Part shown: piece by piece, positions 14,569-22,957 of the stretch
How the letters are laid out: each line of letters opens with the position of its first letter
Numbering within the stretch: position 1 is the first letter of the stretch
Source: Sulfurimonas sp.
GTDB taxonomy: Bacteria; Campylobacterota; Campylobacteria; Campylobacterales; Sulfurimonadaceae
Direction: 5' to 3'
Length of the DNA stretch: 40,496 nt
NCBI GenBank assembly: GCA_021648465.1
Contig: JAKISR010000017.1
Location: forward strand, 1 to 40,496
Notes under the pieces: generated by a model
The model's database searches: none
What the model saw: only the letters and a program-made list of their open reading frames with translations
Told to the model about the DNA's origin: nothing
Made by a program: the position numbers and the translations under genes

Positions 14569-15362
14569 TTTATTTCCATTAATGATGCAAATTCACTATA
14601 AATATCGTTAACATATTCAATTTGAAAATCAACAAAATCATTTAGCTGAGCTTTTAAAAATTGTGGTTGTGATAATTCATAAAAAAGTAATAGATGCATC
14701 CATTTTCCTAGTTTATTTATATTTTCGTCTTCTGATGGCTTTAATCCAGATGCAGATTGTATGATTTGCGGAACAACCTCATCCATATTCCATTTCTTAG
14801 CAATTTGTTCACAAATGTCAAAAAGTCCAATACCACATAAACGAGTCAATATAGTGTTATAATCAAGTGATTTTGTATTTTTTAAAAGAGTTACTTCATC
14901 TATCTTTTGACAAAAAAGAGCTTCTGCAATAATTATACTTGATGGTAATAAAGTTATAGCCCCATTTATATCTTTATCATTTATATTTAAATGTTTTAAG
15001 ATAGTTTCCCATTTTTTAGATAGTTGCACCTGAAGTTCAAAAAAAGTTTTAGAATCAAGTTTAAAAAGAAACCATTTATCTGGGTTTAAAAGAGTTATCA
15101 TATAGTTATATACAGTTTGTTGTGATAATGAAACACCTAAAATTCCAAATATTTGAGATATCGCACTTACTTCATTTTTAAAGCCGTATATCGGTTTATT
15201 TACAATATCTCTAAGATATGATTTTAATGCTAAATCGCTCTCAGCTACCTTTGCAGCATGTGTTAATTCACCACTATTTAATAAAGAAAGAGTCTTCTTT
15301 AGTTTTTCTGGTACAGGAGGTATTTTTTCTATAAAATTATTAATTTCATTTTTTGTTATCAT
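14565..15362 (-). CDS. HDOD-domain signalling protein
   Basis: Residues about 5-215 match the HDOD domain, a relative of HD phosphohydrolases that lacks the catalytic metal site: IEKIPPVPEKLKKTLSLLNSGE, VAESDLALKSYLRDIVNKPIYGFKNEVSAISQIFGILGVS, then a helical core. No His-Asp dyad is visible in the sequence, as expected for this class. HDOD proteins act as signalling scaffolds in motility, c-di-GMP and stress pathways. The gene opens the minus-strand run and its stop overlaps the start of the STAS/CheX-like gene (ATGA), so the two products very probably work together. The exact role is unknown. Confidence 0.8.
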   Translation of the reverse strand: MITKNEINNFIEKIPPVPEKLKKTLSLLNSGELTHAAKVAESDLALKSYLRDIVNKPIYGFKNEVSAISQIFGILGVSLSQQTVYNYMITLLNPDKWFLFKLDSKTFFELQVQLSKKWETILKHLNINDKDINGAITLLPSSIIIAEALFCQKIDEVTLLKNTKSLDYNTILTRLCGIGLFDICEQIAKKWNMDEVVPQIIQSASGLKPSEDENINKLGKWMHLLLFYELSQPQFLKAQLNDFVDFQIEYVNDIYSEFASLMEIK

Positions 15363-15480
15363 TCAATCTCTACTATTATATTTAATTTTATATATTTTAA
15401 CTATATAATAATAAAAAAATTATAAAATCTAATAATAAGTTGATTTATAATTACTCTTAAGCATAAGTTTTGCTTTAGCT

Positions 15481-15489
15481 TGATATAAT
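15481..15489 (+). promoter_or_regulatory. Extended -10 promoter of rpmB
   Basis: TGATATAAT, a perfect extended -10 element, lies 35 bases upstream of rpmB and downstream of a T-rich tract. It should drive rpmB and possibly the channel and argJ genes that follow. Confidence 0.65.
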
Positions 15490-15524
15490 TCGCAACTTTA
15501 AAAACCTAAAACAAGGAAGCTAAT

Positions 15525-15713
15525 ATGGCAAGAAGATGTGCTATTAGTGGCAAAGGCCCAATGAGTGGAAACAATGTTTCTCACGCAAAAAATAGAACAA
15601 AGCGTCGTTTTTTATTAAACCTTAGATCAGTTCGTATCACTTTAGATGATGGTACTACTAAAAAAATTAAAATCTCTGCAAGAGAATTACGTACACTTAA
15701 GAAAAATTCTTAA
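15525..15713 (+). CDS. rpmB: 50S ribosomal protein L28
   Basis: The 62-residue basic protein begins MARRCAISGKGPMSGNNVSHA, continues with KNRTKRRFLLNLRSVRI and ends in a Lys-rich helix (ISARELRTLKK). This is the normal L28 pattern and length. Only one cysteine (Cys5) remains, so it is a zinc-independent version. AAGGA lies upstream of the ATG. The K+ channel gene follows after 19 bases. Confidence 0.96.
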   Translation: MARRCAISGKGPMSGNNVSHAKNRTKRRFLLNLRSVRITLDDGTTKKIKISARELRTLKKNS

Positions 15714-15732
15714 GAATAATTAGGAAATAAGC

Positions 15733-16863
15733 TTGAATCTCTTAGAAAGAGTTCGAAAGTTTTTACATTGGGAGGTTTCTCCCAAACCTGCAGTAAAACT
15801 TCTTCCTGAAGTTTATCCTCACCTCAAAGCATTTCGTTTACCTCTTATTTTAACGGTAATAACCATGTTAGTTGGTACAATTGGTTATATAGTGATTGAT
15901 GATTTTGCTCTTATGGATGCAATTTATCAAACAGGAATTACATTTACTACTGTTGGTTTTGGAGAGGTTGCACCAATTTCAGATGCTGGCAGAATTTTCA
16001 CAATTACTCTTATAATCTCTGGATTTGCTGTTTTTACTAGTGCTATTGGTATTTTAGTTACAGAAATAAATAGAGGACATATAGTTGCAATCTTAAAGGA
16101 GCGAAAAATGTTGTACGATATAGCAAGACTCAAAAAACATTTTGTTGTTTGTTATCATAATGATTATACGTTAGAAGTTATAAAACAATTAAAAGAAAAT
16201 CATATCCCTTTTGTTGTTATTGACCCAAGAGAAGAGATTCATCAATGGGCAGAAGAATACAATTATCCTACATATTTAAAAGCAGAACCACATGCAGAAT
16301 TAACTATGTTAAAAGCTCACTTAGCATCTGCCAAGGGTCTTATTACATTATCTAGCTCTATGAGTGATAATATAGCTCTTATAGCTTCAGTTAGACTTTT
16401 TGAAAAGGAGCATTTTTTACCTAGACCATATTATATTATTTCGTCTGCTCAAAGTATTACAGATATTGAAAAATTAAAAAAACTTGGAGCAGATACTGTA
16501 GTTTCTCCTACAAAGCTTACAGCACAAAGAGTTAGTGCAATGGCTTCTCGTCCTGATATGGAAAACCTTCTTGAGGAATTTTTATATAAAAGTGATAATC
16601 CACTTGATATGGAAGAGGTAAAAGTACCAAAATATAGTTGGACAGTGTTAAAAAAGCTTAAAGAAACTCATATTAGAGAAATGACAAATACTTCTATTAT
16701 TGGTATTACGAAAAAAGATGGTAAATTTTCAGCTATGCCCAAAGGGGATGTATTAATTACTAGTGAATGTACACTTTTAATTATAGGTACTCAAAGTGAT
16801 ATAACAATAACAAAAGACATAATAAGAAAAAGAGATAAGCCAAAGGAACTAAAGTTTGTATAA
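15733..16863 (+). CDS. Potassium channel with RCK (TrkA-N type) domain
   Basis: A two-transmembrane-helix ion channel: helices at about 36-56 and 88-110 flank a pore loop with the selectivity filter TTVGFGE at 72-78. A cytoplasmic RCK/TrkA-N domain follows (HFVVCYHNDYTLEVIKQLKENHIPFVVIDP), with a second regulatory TrkA-C-like part at the C-terminus. The filter GFG instead of GYG is common in bacterial channels. It resembles Kch/MthK-type channels that control K+ flux and membrane potential. Translation probably starts at a TTG (15733) preceded by AGGA. Its end overlaps the start of argJ by 8 bases. Confidence 0.9.
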   Translation: MNLLERVRKFLHWEVSPKPAVKLLPEVYPHLKAFRLPLILTVITMLVGTIGYIVIDDFALMDAIYQTGITFTTVGFGEVAPISDAGRIFTITLIISGFAVFTSAIGILVTEINRGHIVAILKERKMLYDIARLKKHFVVCYHNDYTLEVIKQLKENHIPFVVIDPREEIHQWAEEYNYPTYLKAEPHAELTMLKAHLASAKGLITLSSSMSDNIALIASVRLFEKEHFLPRPYYIISSAQSITDIEKLKKLGADTVVSPTKLTAQRVSAMASRPDMENLLEEFLYKSDNPLDMEEVKVPKYSWTVLKKLKETHIREMTNTSIIGITKKDGKFSAMPKGDVLITSECTLLIIGTQSDITITKDIIRKRDKPKELKFV

Positions 16864-18031
16864 TATAATTTACTCACAAGGTGGAGTTTGTGCAAGTGCA
16901 GGTTTTTTTGCTAATGGCATTAGTGCTGGATTAAAACCTGATGGTGCAAAAGACATGGCATTTATTTATAGTGAAAGTGAGTGTAATGTAGCTTCAGTTT
17001 TTACTACAAATAAAATGGTTGCAGCACCAATAAAACATTTTTACTCAATGGGTGATTTTAAAACTAACTTTGTGCTAATAAATTCTAAAAATGCTAATGC
17101 GATGACAGGTAATGTTGGAGTTGGAGATATCAATGAAATATTATCAAATATCCAAGGTGCACAAAATCCAATTATGAGTTCAACAGGTGTAATTGGCGTA
17201 CGATTACCAAAAGAAAAAATTATAGAGGGTATAAAACTATTTGATTATACTTTAAGAGATTCAAATTCTGCAGCACACGCTATTATGACTACAGATAAAT
17301 TTTCAAAAGAGTGTGCATTTAAAATCAAGCTAGATGATGATAGTGTCTTTAATATAGGAGCAATAGCAAAAGGTGCTGGTATGATAAATCCTGCAATGGC
17401 AACAATGTTATGTTTTATCACTACAGACGCAAATGTACCCAAATGTGAGATGCAAGAGATACTTGATGAGGTAACAAAAACTACATTCAATGCTATTAGC
17501 GTTGATGGAGATACTTCAACTAATGATACTGTACTTCTTTTATCAAACTCCAAAAGTGAAGCTTATGAAAAAGAAGCATTTAAAGAGGCTCTTTTTAAAG
17601 TCATGCACTTTTTAGCATTAGAGATGGTCAGAGACGGTGAAGGTGCTACAAAGCTTGTAACATATAAGGTAAGTGGTGCAAAAGATGATAGAGAAGCAGA
17701 AATAGCAGCTAAAGCATTATCAGACTCACTTCTTGTAAAAACTGCACTATTTGGTGAAGATCCAAACTGGGGAAGAATAGCTTCAACTATTGGGGCAAGT
17801 GGAGTAGAGTCAAATGAAGAGAGTTTAAAAATCTCATTTGATAATTTTTGTGTTTATGACAAAGGTGAACTTTTCTTTGACGTGGAGATGGAAAAAAAGT
17901 GTGCAATAGTGATGCAACATAAAAAATTTACAATCTCTTGTGACTTAGGTATGGGTGATGGTAGTTTTAAAGCGTATGGCTGTGATTTAGGGCATGAATA
18001 TGTAAAAATCAATGCGGATTACAGGACATAG
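16856..18031 (+). CDS. argJ: Arginine biosynthesis bifunctional protein (glutamate N-acetyltransferase / amino-acid N-acetyltransferase)
   Basis: ArgJ transfers the acetyl group from N-acetylornithine to glutamate, and in some species also uses acetyl-CoA, in arginine synthesis. The 391-residue precursor is expected to cut itself before Thr183 in GAGMINPAMATMLCF, giving two chains. The N-terminal GGVCASAGFFANGISAGLK and the C-terminal GEDPNWGRI blocks are characteristic. The start is a TTG at 16856 inside the end of the channel gene, with AAGGA at 16843-16847. Whether it is mono- or bifunctional cannot be read from the sequence. It abuts the convergent TRIC gene with no spacer. Confidence 0.94.
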   Translation: MYNIIYSQGGVCASAGFFANGISAGLKPDGAKDMAFIYSESECNVASVFTTNKMVAAPIKHFYSMGDFKTNFVLINSKNANAMTGNVGVGDINEILSNIQGAQNPIMSSTGVIGVRLPKEKIIEGIKLFDYTLRDSNSAAHAIMTTDKFSKECAFKIKLDDDSVFNIGAIAKGAGMINPAMATMLCFITTDANVPKCEMQEILDEVTKTTFNAISVDGDTSTNDTVLLLSNSKSEAYEKEAFKEALFKVMHFLALEMVRDGEGATKLVTYKVSGAKDDREAEIAAKALSDSLLVKTALFGEDPNWGRIASTIGASGVESNEESLKISFDNFCVYDKGELFFDVEMEKKCAIVMQHKKFTISCDLGMGDGSFKAYGCDLGHEYVKINADYRT

Positions 18032-18643
18032 TCAACTTAACTTAGGCAGTCGCCACCCTTTTTTATAAGCTATAAGTCTTAGTGCTATACTAAATAGTGC
18101 TATAGATATTATGCTAAATTCATTAATAATATTAAAAAATTGTACTACTCCTAAGAGTAGGGCAACTATAACTGCAATAGAACCATAAAAATCACTTATA
18201 AGAACAGTTGGAACTTGATTTATCATAATATCTCTAGTAACACCACCACCAACTGCTGTAATAAAACTAAGAATAACTATACCAAAAAAGTTATACTCTG
18301 CATTTATGGCCAAAAGAGCACCTGTAATACTAAAAGCAACTAAACCAATCGTATCACTTACTACAAAAATCCATTTTTTTTCAATAGATGCTTTTTTATA
18401 TAATTTAAATATATAAGCTAAAAAGATTGTGGTTGTAAGTGTAATAGCAGGATAAAGTGAGGTAAATGCAAAAGGGGCAGAGCTTAAAATTACATCTCTA
18501 ATAATTCCTCCACCAAGGGCTGTTAGAGCAGAAGCTATTAATATTCCTAAAATATCAAGATCATTTTTTATAGCTATTAGAAAACCACTTATGCCAAAAG
18601 CTATAATTCCAATTATATCTGCGAATATAAAATAATCAGGCAT
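18032..18643 (-). CDS. TRIC-family (UPF0126/YicG-like) cation channel
   Basis: A 203-residue inner-membrane protein with about seven hydrophobic segments and an internal repeat: ALGGGIIRDVI in the first half and AVGGGVTRDIMI in the second. The paired GGG-x-x-RD kinks are the hallmark of prokaryotic TRIC channels, which form trimers with monovalent cation pores. Its stop codon directly abuts the argJ stop on the other strand. It follows the gamma-carbonic-anhydrase-like gene by 7 bases and probably shares its transcript. The physiological substrate is not evident. Confidence 0.88.
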   Translation of the reverse strand: MPDYFIFADIIGIIAFGISGFLIAIKNDLDILGILIASALTALGGGIIRDVILSSAPFAFTSLYPAITLTTTIFLAYIFKLYKKASIEKKWIFVVSDTIGLVAFSITGALLAINAEYNFFGIVILSFITAVGGGVTRDIMINQVPTVLISDFYGSIAVIVALLLGVVQFFNIINEFSIISIALFSIALRLIAYKKGWRLPKLS

Positions 18644-18650
18644 TATGAAC

Positions 18651-19178
18651 TTACTCTTGGTAGTGTAACTTAAACTCTACATACCTTGAAGCAGAAGCAT
18701 ATAGCTCTTTTACTTCATCATTGTTTAACTCTCTTATAGCTTTTGCAGGAGAACCCATAATAAGTGAGCGAGGTGGAAATTTTTTGTTTTTTGTAACTAG
18801 TGAACCAGCACCTACAATAGATTCTTTTCCAATGACAGCACCATCAAGTATAGTGGCACTCATTCCAATTAAACAAGCATCTTCTATAGTACAACCGTGA
18901 AGCATAACTCTATGCCCTATAGTTACATCATTACCAATAATAGTAGGATTACCATCACTTCTATCATCTTTTTTATGATGAGTTACATGAACCATACTTA
19001 AATCTTGTATGCTTACTCTATCACCAATACTAATATAGTGAACATCACCTCTTACAACTGTGCCAAACCATATGGAGCAATCCTCACCACATGTTACATC
19101 ACCTATAACATCAGCTGAAGGAGCTACCCAAGTGTTTGAGCCTAAATTTGGTTTCATATTTTTAAAATTATGTAGCAT
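18651..19178 (-). CDS. Gamma-carbonic-anhydrase-like hexapeptide-repeat protein (YrdA/PaaY group)
   Basis: A 175-residue left-handed beta-helix protein with many hexapeptide repeats (VIGDVTCGEDCSIWFG, TIIGNDVTIGHRVMLHG, GAVIGKESIVGAG). The putative zinc histidines are visible in MVHVTHH and IGHRVMLHG, and the Arg and Asp of VVRGDVHYI are conserved. It ends in SPAKAIREL typical of the YrdA/PaaY group. Catalytic carbonic anhydrase activity is uncertain for many members. The start lies one base after the ppk stop, so translation is coupled. An alternative start is the internal Met8. Confidence 0.85.
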   Translation of the reverse strand: MLHNFKNMKPNLGSNTWVAPSADVIGDVTCGEDCSIWFGTVVRGDVHYISIGDRVSIQDLSMVHVTHHKKDDRSDGNPTIIGNDVTIGHRVMLHGCTIEDACLIGMSATILDGAVIGKESIVGAGSLVTKNKKFPPRSLIMGSPAKAIRELNNDEVKELYASASRYVEFKLHYQE

Positions 19179-19179
19179 G

Positions 19180-21276
19180 TTAACTCTCTATAAATAAACG
19201 TGAAACTAGTTGATCAATTGAGCTAGAACTCTCTTTTTTAGTTGCTTTAGAGATTCTATTTACATAATCTTCTAAAAGCTTATGATTATTTATAGATTTA
19301 TTATGATCTTTTTTTATCTTTATGTAAGAGCCATCACTTTGAAGTTCATGTGCTAAATTATTATCTGAACATTGAAGTTTTAAAATTTGAATAATTTTAT
19401 TTCTAGATTTTTTATCTTTTATGGCAGTTAAAAGCTCTATTCGCCTCATAAGATTTCTTGGCATCCAATCAGCAGATGATATATAGACTTGAGCATCATC
19501 ATTTTTAAAATAAAATGTTCTTGGATGTTCAAGATATTTTCCAAGTATAGAGATAACTCTAATATTTTCGCTTACACCTTCAATACCTGGTTTTAAACAG
19601 CATACACCACGAACAATAAGGTCAATTTTTGCACCAGATTGACTAGCTTTGTATAATGCACGAATAACATCTTCATCTACAAGAGAATTTATTTTTGCAA
19701 TTATTTGACCACTTTTTCCTTTTCTCATCTCATTTTGGATAAGTGAGAGAATTTTTGGTTTGATTTGTGAAGGTGACATATATAATTCATCAAGTTTACC
19801 TTTTTTACTAAAACCAGTTAAGAAGTGAAAAAATCTTGTTAAATCACTTGTTATCTCATCTTTAGAAGTTAGATAGCTCATATCAGTATATATTTTCGCA
19901 GTTACAGGGTTATAATTTCCTGTACCTAAGTGTGCATATTGTTTTAGTTTATCATTTTTTCTTCTAGTTACTAAAGTTGCTTTTGCGTGAACCTTAAAAC
20001 CCCTAATGCCATATATAACATGGGCACCAGCTTTTTCAAGTGCTTTTGCCCAAATAAGGTTGTTTTCTTCATCAAATCTTGCTTTTAGCTCAACCATAAC
20101 TGTCACCTGTTTTCCAGATTCACTAGCATTCATAAGTGCTTGAACTATAGGCGAATTTGTTCCTGAGCGATAAAGTGTCATTTTTATAGAAACCACATCT
20201 GGATCTTTTGATGCATCATAGATGAGCTTAACGACTGGATCAAAACTTTCATATGGATGGTAAAGTAAGATATCTTGTTTTTCAAGAGTGACAAATATAT
20301 TTTCGCTATTATCAAGTGGTGGTAAAATTTTAGGTTTAAATGGTGCTGCTAATAAGTGAGCAAAATCTTTATTAGATACAATTTGCCAAAGACTAGATAG
20401 ATTTAAAAAAGTATGAAATTTATAAATATCATCTTTATAAACATTTGTATGGCGGTTAAAGAAGTTAATAATCTCTTCATCTGCATTAACTCCAACTTCA
20501 AGTCTAACCATAGCACCCTTACGACGAAGCTTTAGCCCTTCTTCAAGAATCTCTAAAAAATCATCAGCTTCCTCTTCCTCTATCTCTATGTCAGCATTTC
20601 TTGTTACTCTAAATGATGCATATTTTATAAGTGTATAGCCAGGAAAAAGATCTTCTACATGTTGAGCAACTATAGATTCAATAGGAACATAGATATTGTT
20701 ATTTAATTCTATAAATCTATTTAAAACCCTAGGAACACGAATGATTCCAAATCTTTCTATTGATAAATTATCACTATCACTTAGTTTTACAATTAGACCA
20801 AAACTAAGATTGTTTAAATGTGGGAAAGGGTGTGTTGCATCAACAGCAATAGGGATGATAACAGGGTATATATTTTCATTAAAAAATCTATTTAAGTAGT
20901 TTTTTTCATGTTGATTTACTTCATCATAAGATTTTACACTTATACCTTCTGTTTCTAATTTTTTTAATATACCACTCATACAGTGTTCTAAAACTTGTTG
21001 CTCTTGATGAAGATATTTTCTTATCTCACGGAGTTGTTGAAGAGGAGTGAGCTTATCTGCACTTGAAACTATAACTCCTGCTGAAAAAAGTTTTTTTAAA
21101 CCTGCAACCCTTATCATATAAAATTCATCTAAGTTTGTACCATATATCGCCAAAAACTTTAAACGCTCTAAAAGAGGAAGAGATTCATCTTGTGATTGTT
21201 TTAAAACTCTAGTATTAAATTGTAACCATGATAGTTCACGATTATTATAAAGTTCAGGATTTTTTAGATTTAACAT
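19180..21276 (-). CDS. ppk: Polyphosphate kinase 1
   Basis: PPK1 builds inorganic polyphosphate from ATP. The 698-residue protein has the N-terminal domain (NRELSWLQFNTRVL), a head domain (TLDEFYMIRVAGLK-like region), and two phospholipase-D-like catalytic domains. The phosphorylated histidine lies in GFKVHAKATLVTRR, with the following HLGTGNYNPVTAKIYTDMSY. The second conserved histidine lies in ILGKYLEHPRTFYFKN, and ADWMPRNLMRRIEL is near the end. Length and motifs are normal. It opens a tightly packed minus-strand group with the hexapeptide protein and the TRIC channel. Confidence 0.96.
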   Translation of the reverse strand: MLNLKNPELYNNRELSWLQFNTRVLKQSQDESLPLLERLKFLAIYGTNLDEFYMIRVAGLKKLFSAGVIVSSADKLTPLQQLREIRKYLHQEQQVLEHCMSGILKKLETEGISVKSYDEVNQHEKNYLNRFFNENIYPVIIPIAVDATHPFPHLNNLSFGLIVKLSDSDNLSIERFGIIRVPRVLNRFIELNNNIYVPIESIVAQHVEDLFPGYTLIKYASFRVTRNADIEIEEEEADDFLEILEEGLKLRRKGAMVRLEVGVNADEEIINFFNRHTNVYKDDIYKFHTFLNLSSLWQIVSNKDFAHLLAAPFKPKILPPLDNSENIFVTLEKQDILLYHPYESFDPVVKLIYDASKDPDVVSIKMTLYRSGTNSPIVQALMNASESGKQVTVMVELKARFDEENNLIWAKALEKAGAHVIYGIRGFKVHAKATLVTRRKNDKLKQYAHLGTGNYNPVTAKIYTDMSYLTSKDEITSDLTRFFHFLTGFSKKGKLDELYMSPSQIKPKILSLIQNEMRKGKSGQIIAKINSLVDEDVIRALYKASQSGAKIDLIVRGVCCLKPGIEGVSENIRVISILGKYLEHPRTFYFKNDDAQVYISSADWMPRNLMRRIELLTAIKDKKSRNKIIQILKLQCSDNNLAHELQSDGSYIKIKKDHNKSINNHKLLEDYVNRISKATKKESSSSIDQLVSRLFIES

Positions 21277-21349
21277 TAAATAGCCTATATGGTTAATATT
21301 TTTTTAGAGATTATATCTAAAAGCTTATTAGAAGAAGGTTTACGGAGTT

Positions 21350-22609
21350 TTACTTAATAACTCCAGTTCCCTTATAGTTGGCAGAGTGATAAATAGTCAC
21401 ACCATTTTTACGAGCATAATATCTCATTAGTAATTTTTGAAGAGTTGGTTCTATTGATGGAGCAAACCATGCATTATTACTTGACGCTATGATAAAGTTG
21501 ACATCACCTTCATAAATCTCTTTACGTGTCGCTTCATAACAAATAGCATTTCTAAACTTAACACCTTTAATAATAAAATCAGTTGGGGCAGTTGCTGTTT
21601 TAAAATCAGATGCACCAGCAAAAAAGGTATCATTTATAAATTTTTGTGCAAATTTTGGAAGTGGTATATATTCCCCAAAAGGAACTAAAATTAGTTTTTT
21701 TGCTATTTCATATTTTCCATCATTAAACATATAAGTTACATTATAATTAAGTGAATTTTCTTTAATAAGTGTACCTGCTACGATGGTTATATCTTTTGAA
21801 AATTCTTGTAGTTGTTTTATGAGTTTTGGAGTTTTGTTCATAAATAATGGAAAAACAGATTCAGGAAAAACAATAATATCATAACCATTTTTAGTAGCAT
21901 TTTTTATTTCTTTATAAGCCATTTTAATTGTAGGGGATAAGGATTCTTTTTTCCATTTTATCTCTTGAGGAATATCAGTTGCAACTAGTTTTATTTTAAG
22001 AGGTGCCTCTTGTGCCTGTTTTGGAGCAAGTTGAAGCATATCACTCACTTGATTAAGAGATAAAATAATTAGTAGAAGAGGAACATATGAAAATTTATTT
22101 TGTACATAATAAGGAAGTGAGAGAGCAAGTAAAAGAATTGCCAATTGATACTTTAAAACACCTATATAACTATCTACAAAAAGAAGTTCTATTTGAAGCC
22201 AGTTCCAATCCATTGGCTCAAAGAAACTAAGTCCAAAAAGTAAAATAGCTCTTATAAACACCCTTTTATTAAGGGCTAAAATACCAAAAAACAGCATATA
22301 AATAATTCCAAAAGCAAAAGTTATAACAGGAGTCAAATAGCCCAATCCATTGTATTCAAAGCTATAACCAATCCAGTAAAACCATAAAATACCTATAAAA
22401 AAACCAGCTACTAAAATAGCTCTTTTTGGGATATAAAGTAAAAATGCTAGTGAAGTGATACCAAAAATAGTATTTAATAGTTTTATAGTGATACCAAAAT
22501 GTTCAAGATATATAAAAGCACTAAAAAAAAGAGCAGCAATTATTCCAAGAGATATATCTAATTTAAGAGAAGTTTTTAATTGTTTTAATTTTTTAATTTT
22601 ATTTAGCAT
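21350..22609 (-). CDS. lnt: Apolipoprotein N-acyltransferase
   Basis: Lnt adds the third acyl chain to lipoproteins at the outer face of the inner membrane. About six N-terminal membrane segments (20-190) are followed by a nitrilase-like domain. The catalytic Glu250 lies in IVFPES, Lys305 in KKLILVPFGEYIPLP and Cys357 in RNAICYEATR, and SNNAWF is also conserved. At 419 residues it is clearly shorter than the E. coli protein (512) and stops soon after the nitrilase core, apparently lacking the C-terminal membrane helix. It diverges from yajC, whose neighbours also act in protein export. Confidence 0.92.
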   Translation of the reverse strand: MLNKIKKLKQLKTSLKLDISLGIIAALFFSAFIYLEHFGITIKLLNTIFGITSLAFLLYIPKRAILVAGFFIGILWFYWIGYSFEYNGLGYLTPVITFAFGIIYMLFFGILALNKRVFIRAILLFGLSFFEPMDWNWLQIELLFVDSYIGVLKYQLAILLLALSLPYYVQNKFSYVPLLLIILSLNQVSDMLQLAPKQAQEAPLKIKLVATDIPQEIKWKKESLSPTIKMAYKEIKNATKNGYDIIVFPESVFPLFMNKTPKLIKQLQEFSKDITIVAGTLIKENSLNYNVTYMFNDGKYEIAKKLILVPFGEYIPLPKFAQKFINDTFFAGASDFKTATAPTDFIIKGVKFRNAICYEATRKEIYEGDVNFIIASSNNAWFAPSIEPTLQKLLMRYYARKNGVTIYHSANYKGTGVIK

Positions 22610-22653
22610 ATAAGATTATACACATATTCAGTCCTTTATTAATATTATTTTTG

Positions 22654-22659
22654 TATAAT
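22654..22659 (+). promoter_or_regulatory. Candidate -10 box for yajC-secD-secF
   Basis: TATAAT preceded by a T-rich TTATTTTTG tract lies 31 bases upstream of yajC in the 81-base spacer shared with divergent lnt. AAAGGA at 22675-22680 is the ribosome-binding sequence. Confidence 0.6.
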
Positions 22660-22690
22660 CGCCACAATTTATTCAAAGGATTTAAAACTC

Positions 22691-22957
22691 ATGGAAATAT
22701 TAAGTCAATTACTACCATTTGTAATCTTAATTGCAATTATGTATTTTGTAATTATTCGCCCACAACAAAAAGAAGCAAAGAAAAGAAAAGCGATGATATT
22801 AGCTCTTGCTAAAGGTGATAAAGTTATTACTTCAGGCGGTCTTATAGTAGTTATTCATAAAGTTGAAGAGAAATTTTTAAGTGTTAAAATAAATGATGAC
22901 ACTATGGTTAAAATTACACAAGATTCTGTTACTAGAAAGTATGAGGATGAAGCTTAA
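22691..22957 (+). CDS. yajC: Preprotein translocase accessory subunit YajC
   Basis: An 88-residue protein with one N-terminal membrane helix (about 4-24, ending IIRP) followed by the family signature QQKEAKKRKAMILALAKGDKVITSGGLIVVIHKV. YajC joins the SecDF complex that assists late steps of Sec export. It is the first gene of the yajC-secD-secF operon and overlaps the start of secD. Confidence 0.94.
   Translation: MEILSQLLPFVILIAIMYFVIIRPQQKEAKKRKAMILALAKGDKVITSGGLIVVIHKVEEKFLSVKINDDTMVKITQDSVTRKYEDEA

Noticed and set aside
22893..22946. Longer N-terminus of SecD starting inside yajC
   Set aside because: The added residues are out-of-frame yajC sequence. SecD proteins normally start a few residues before the first membrane helix, as the ATG at 22947 gives.
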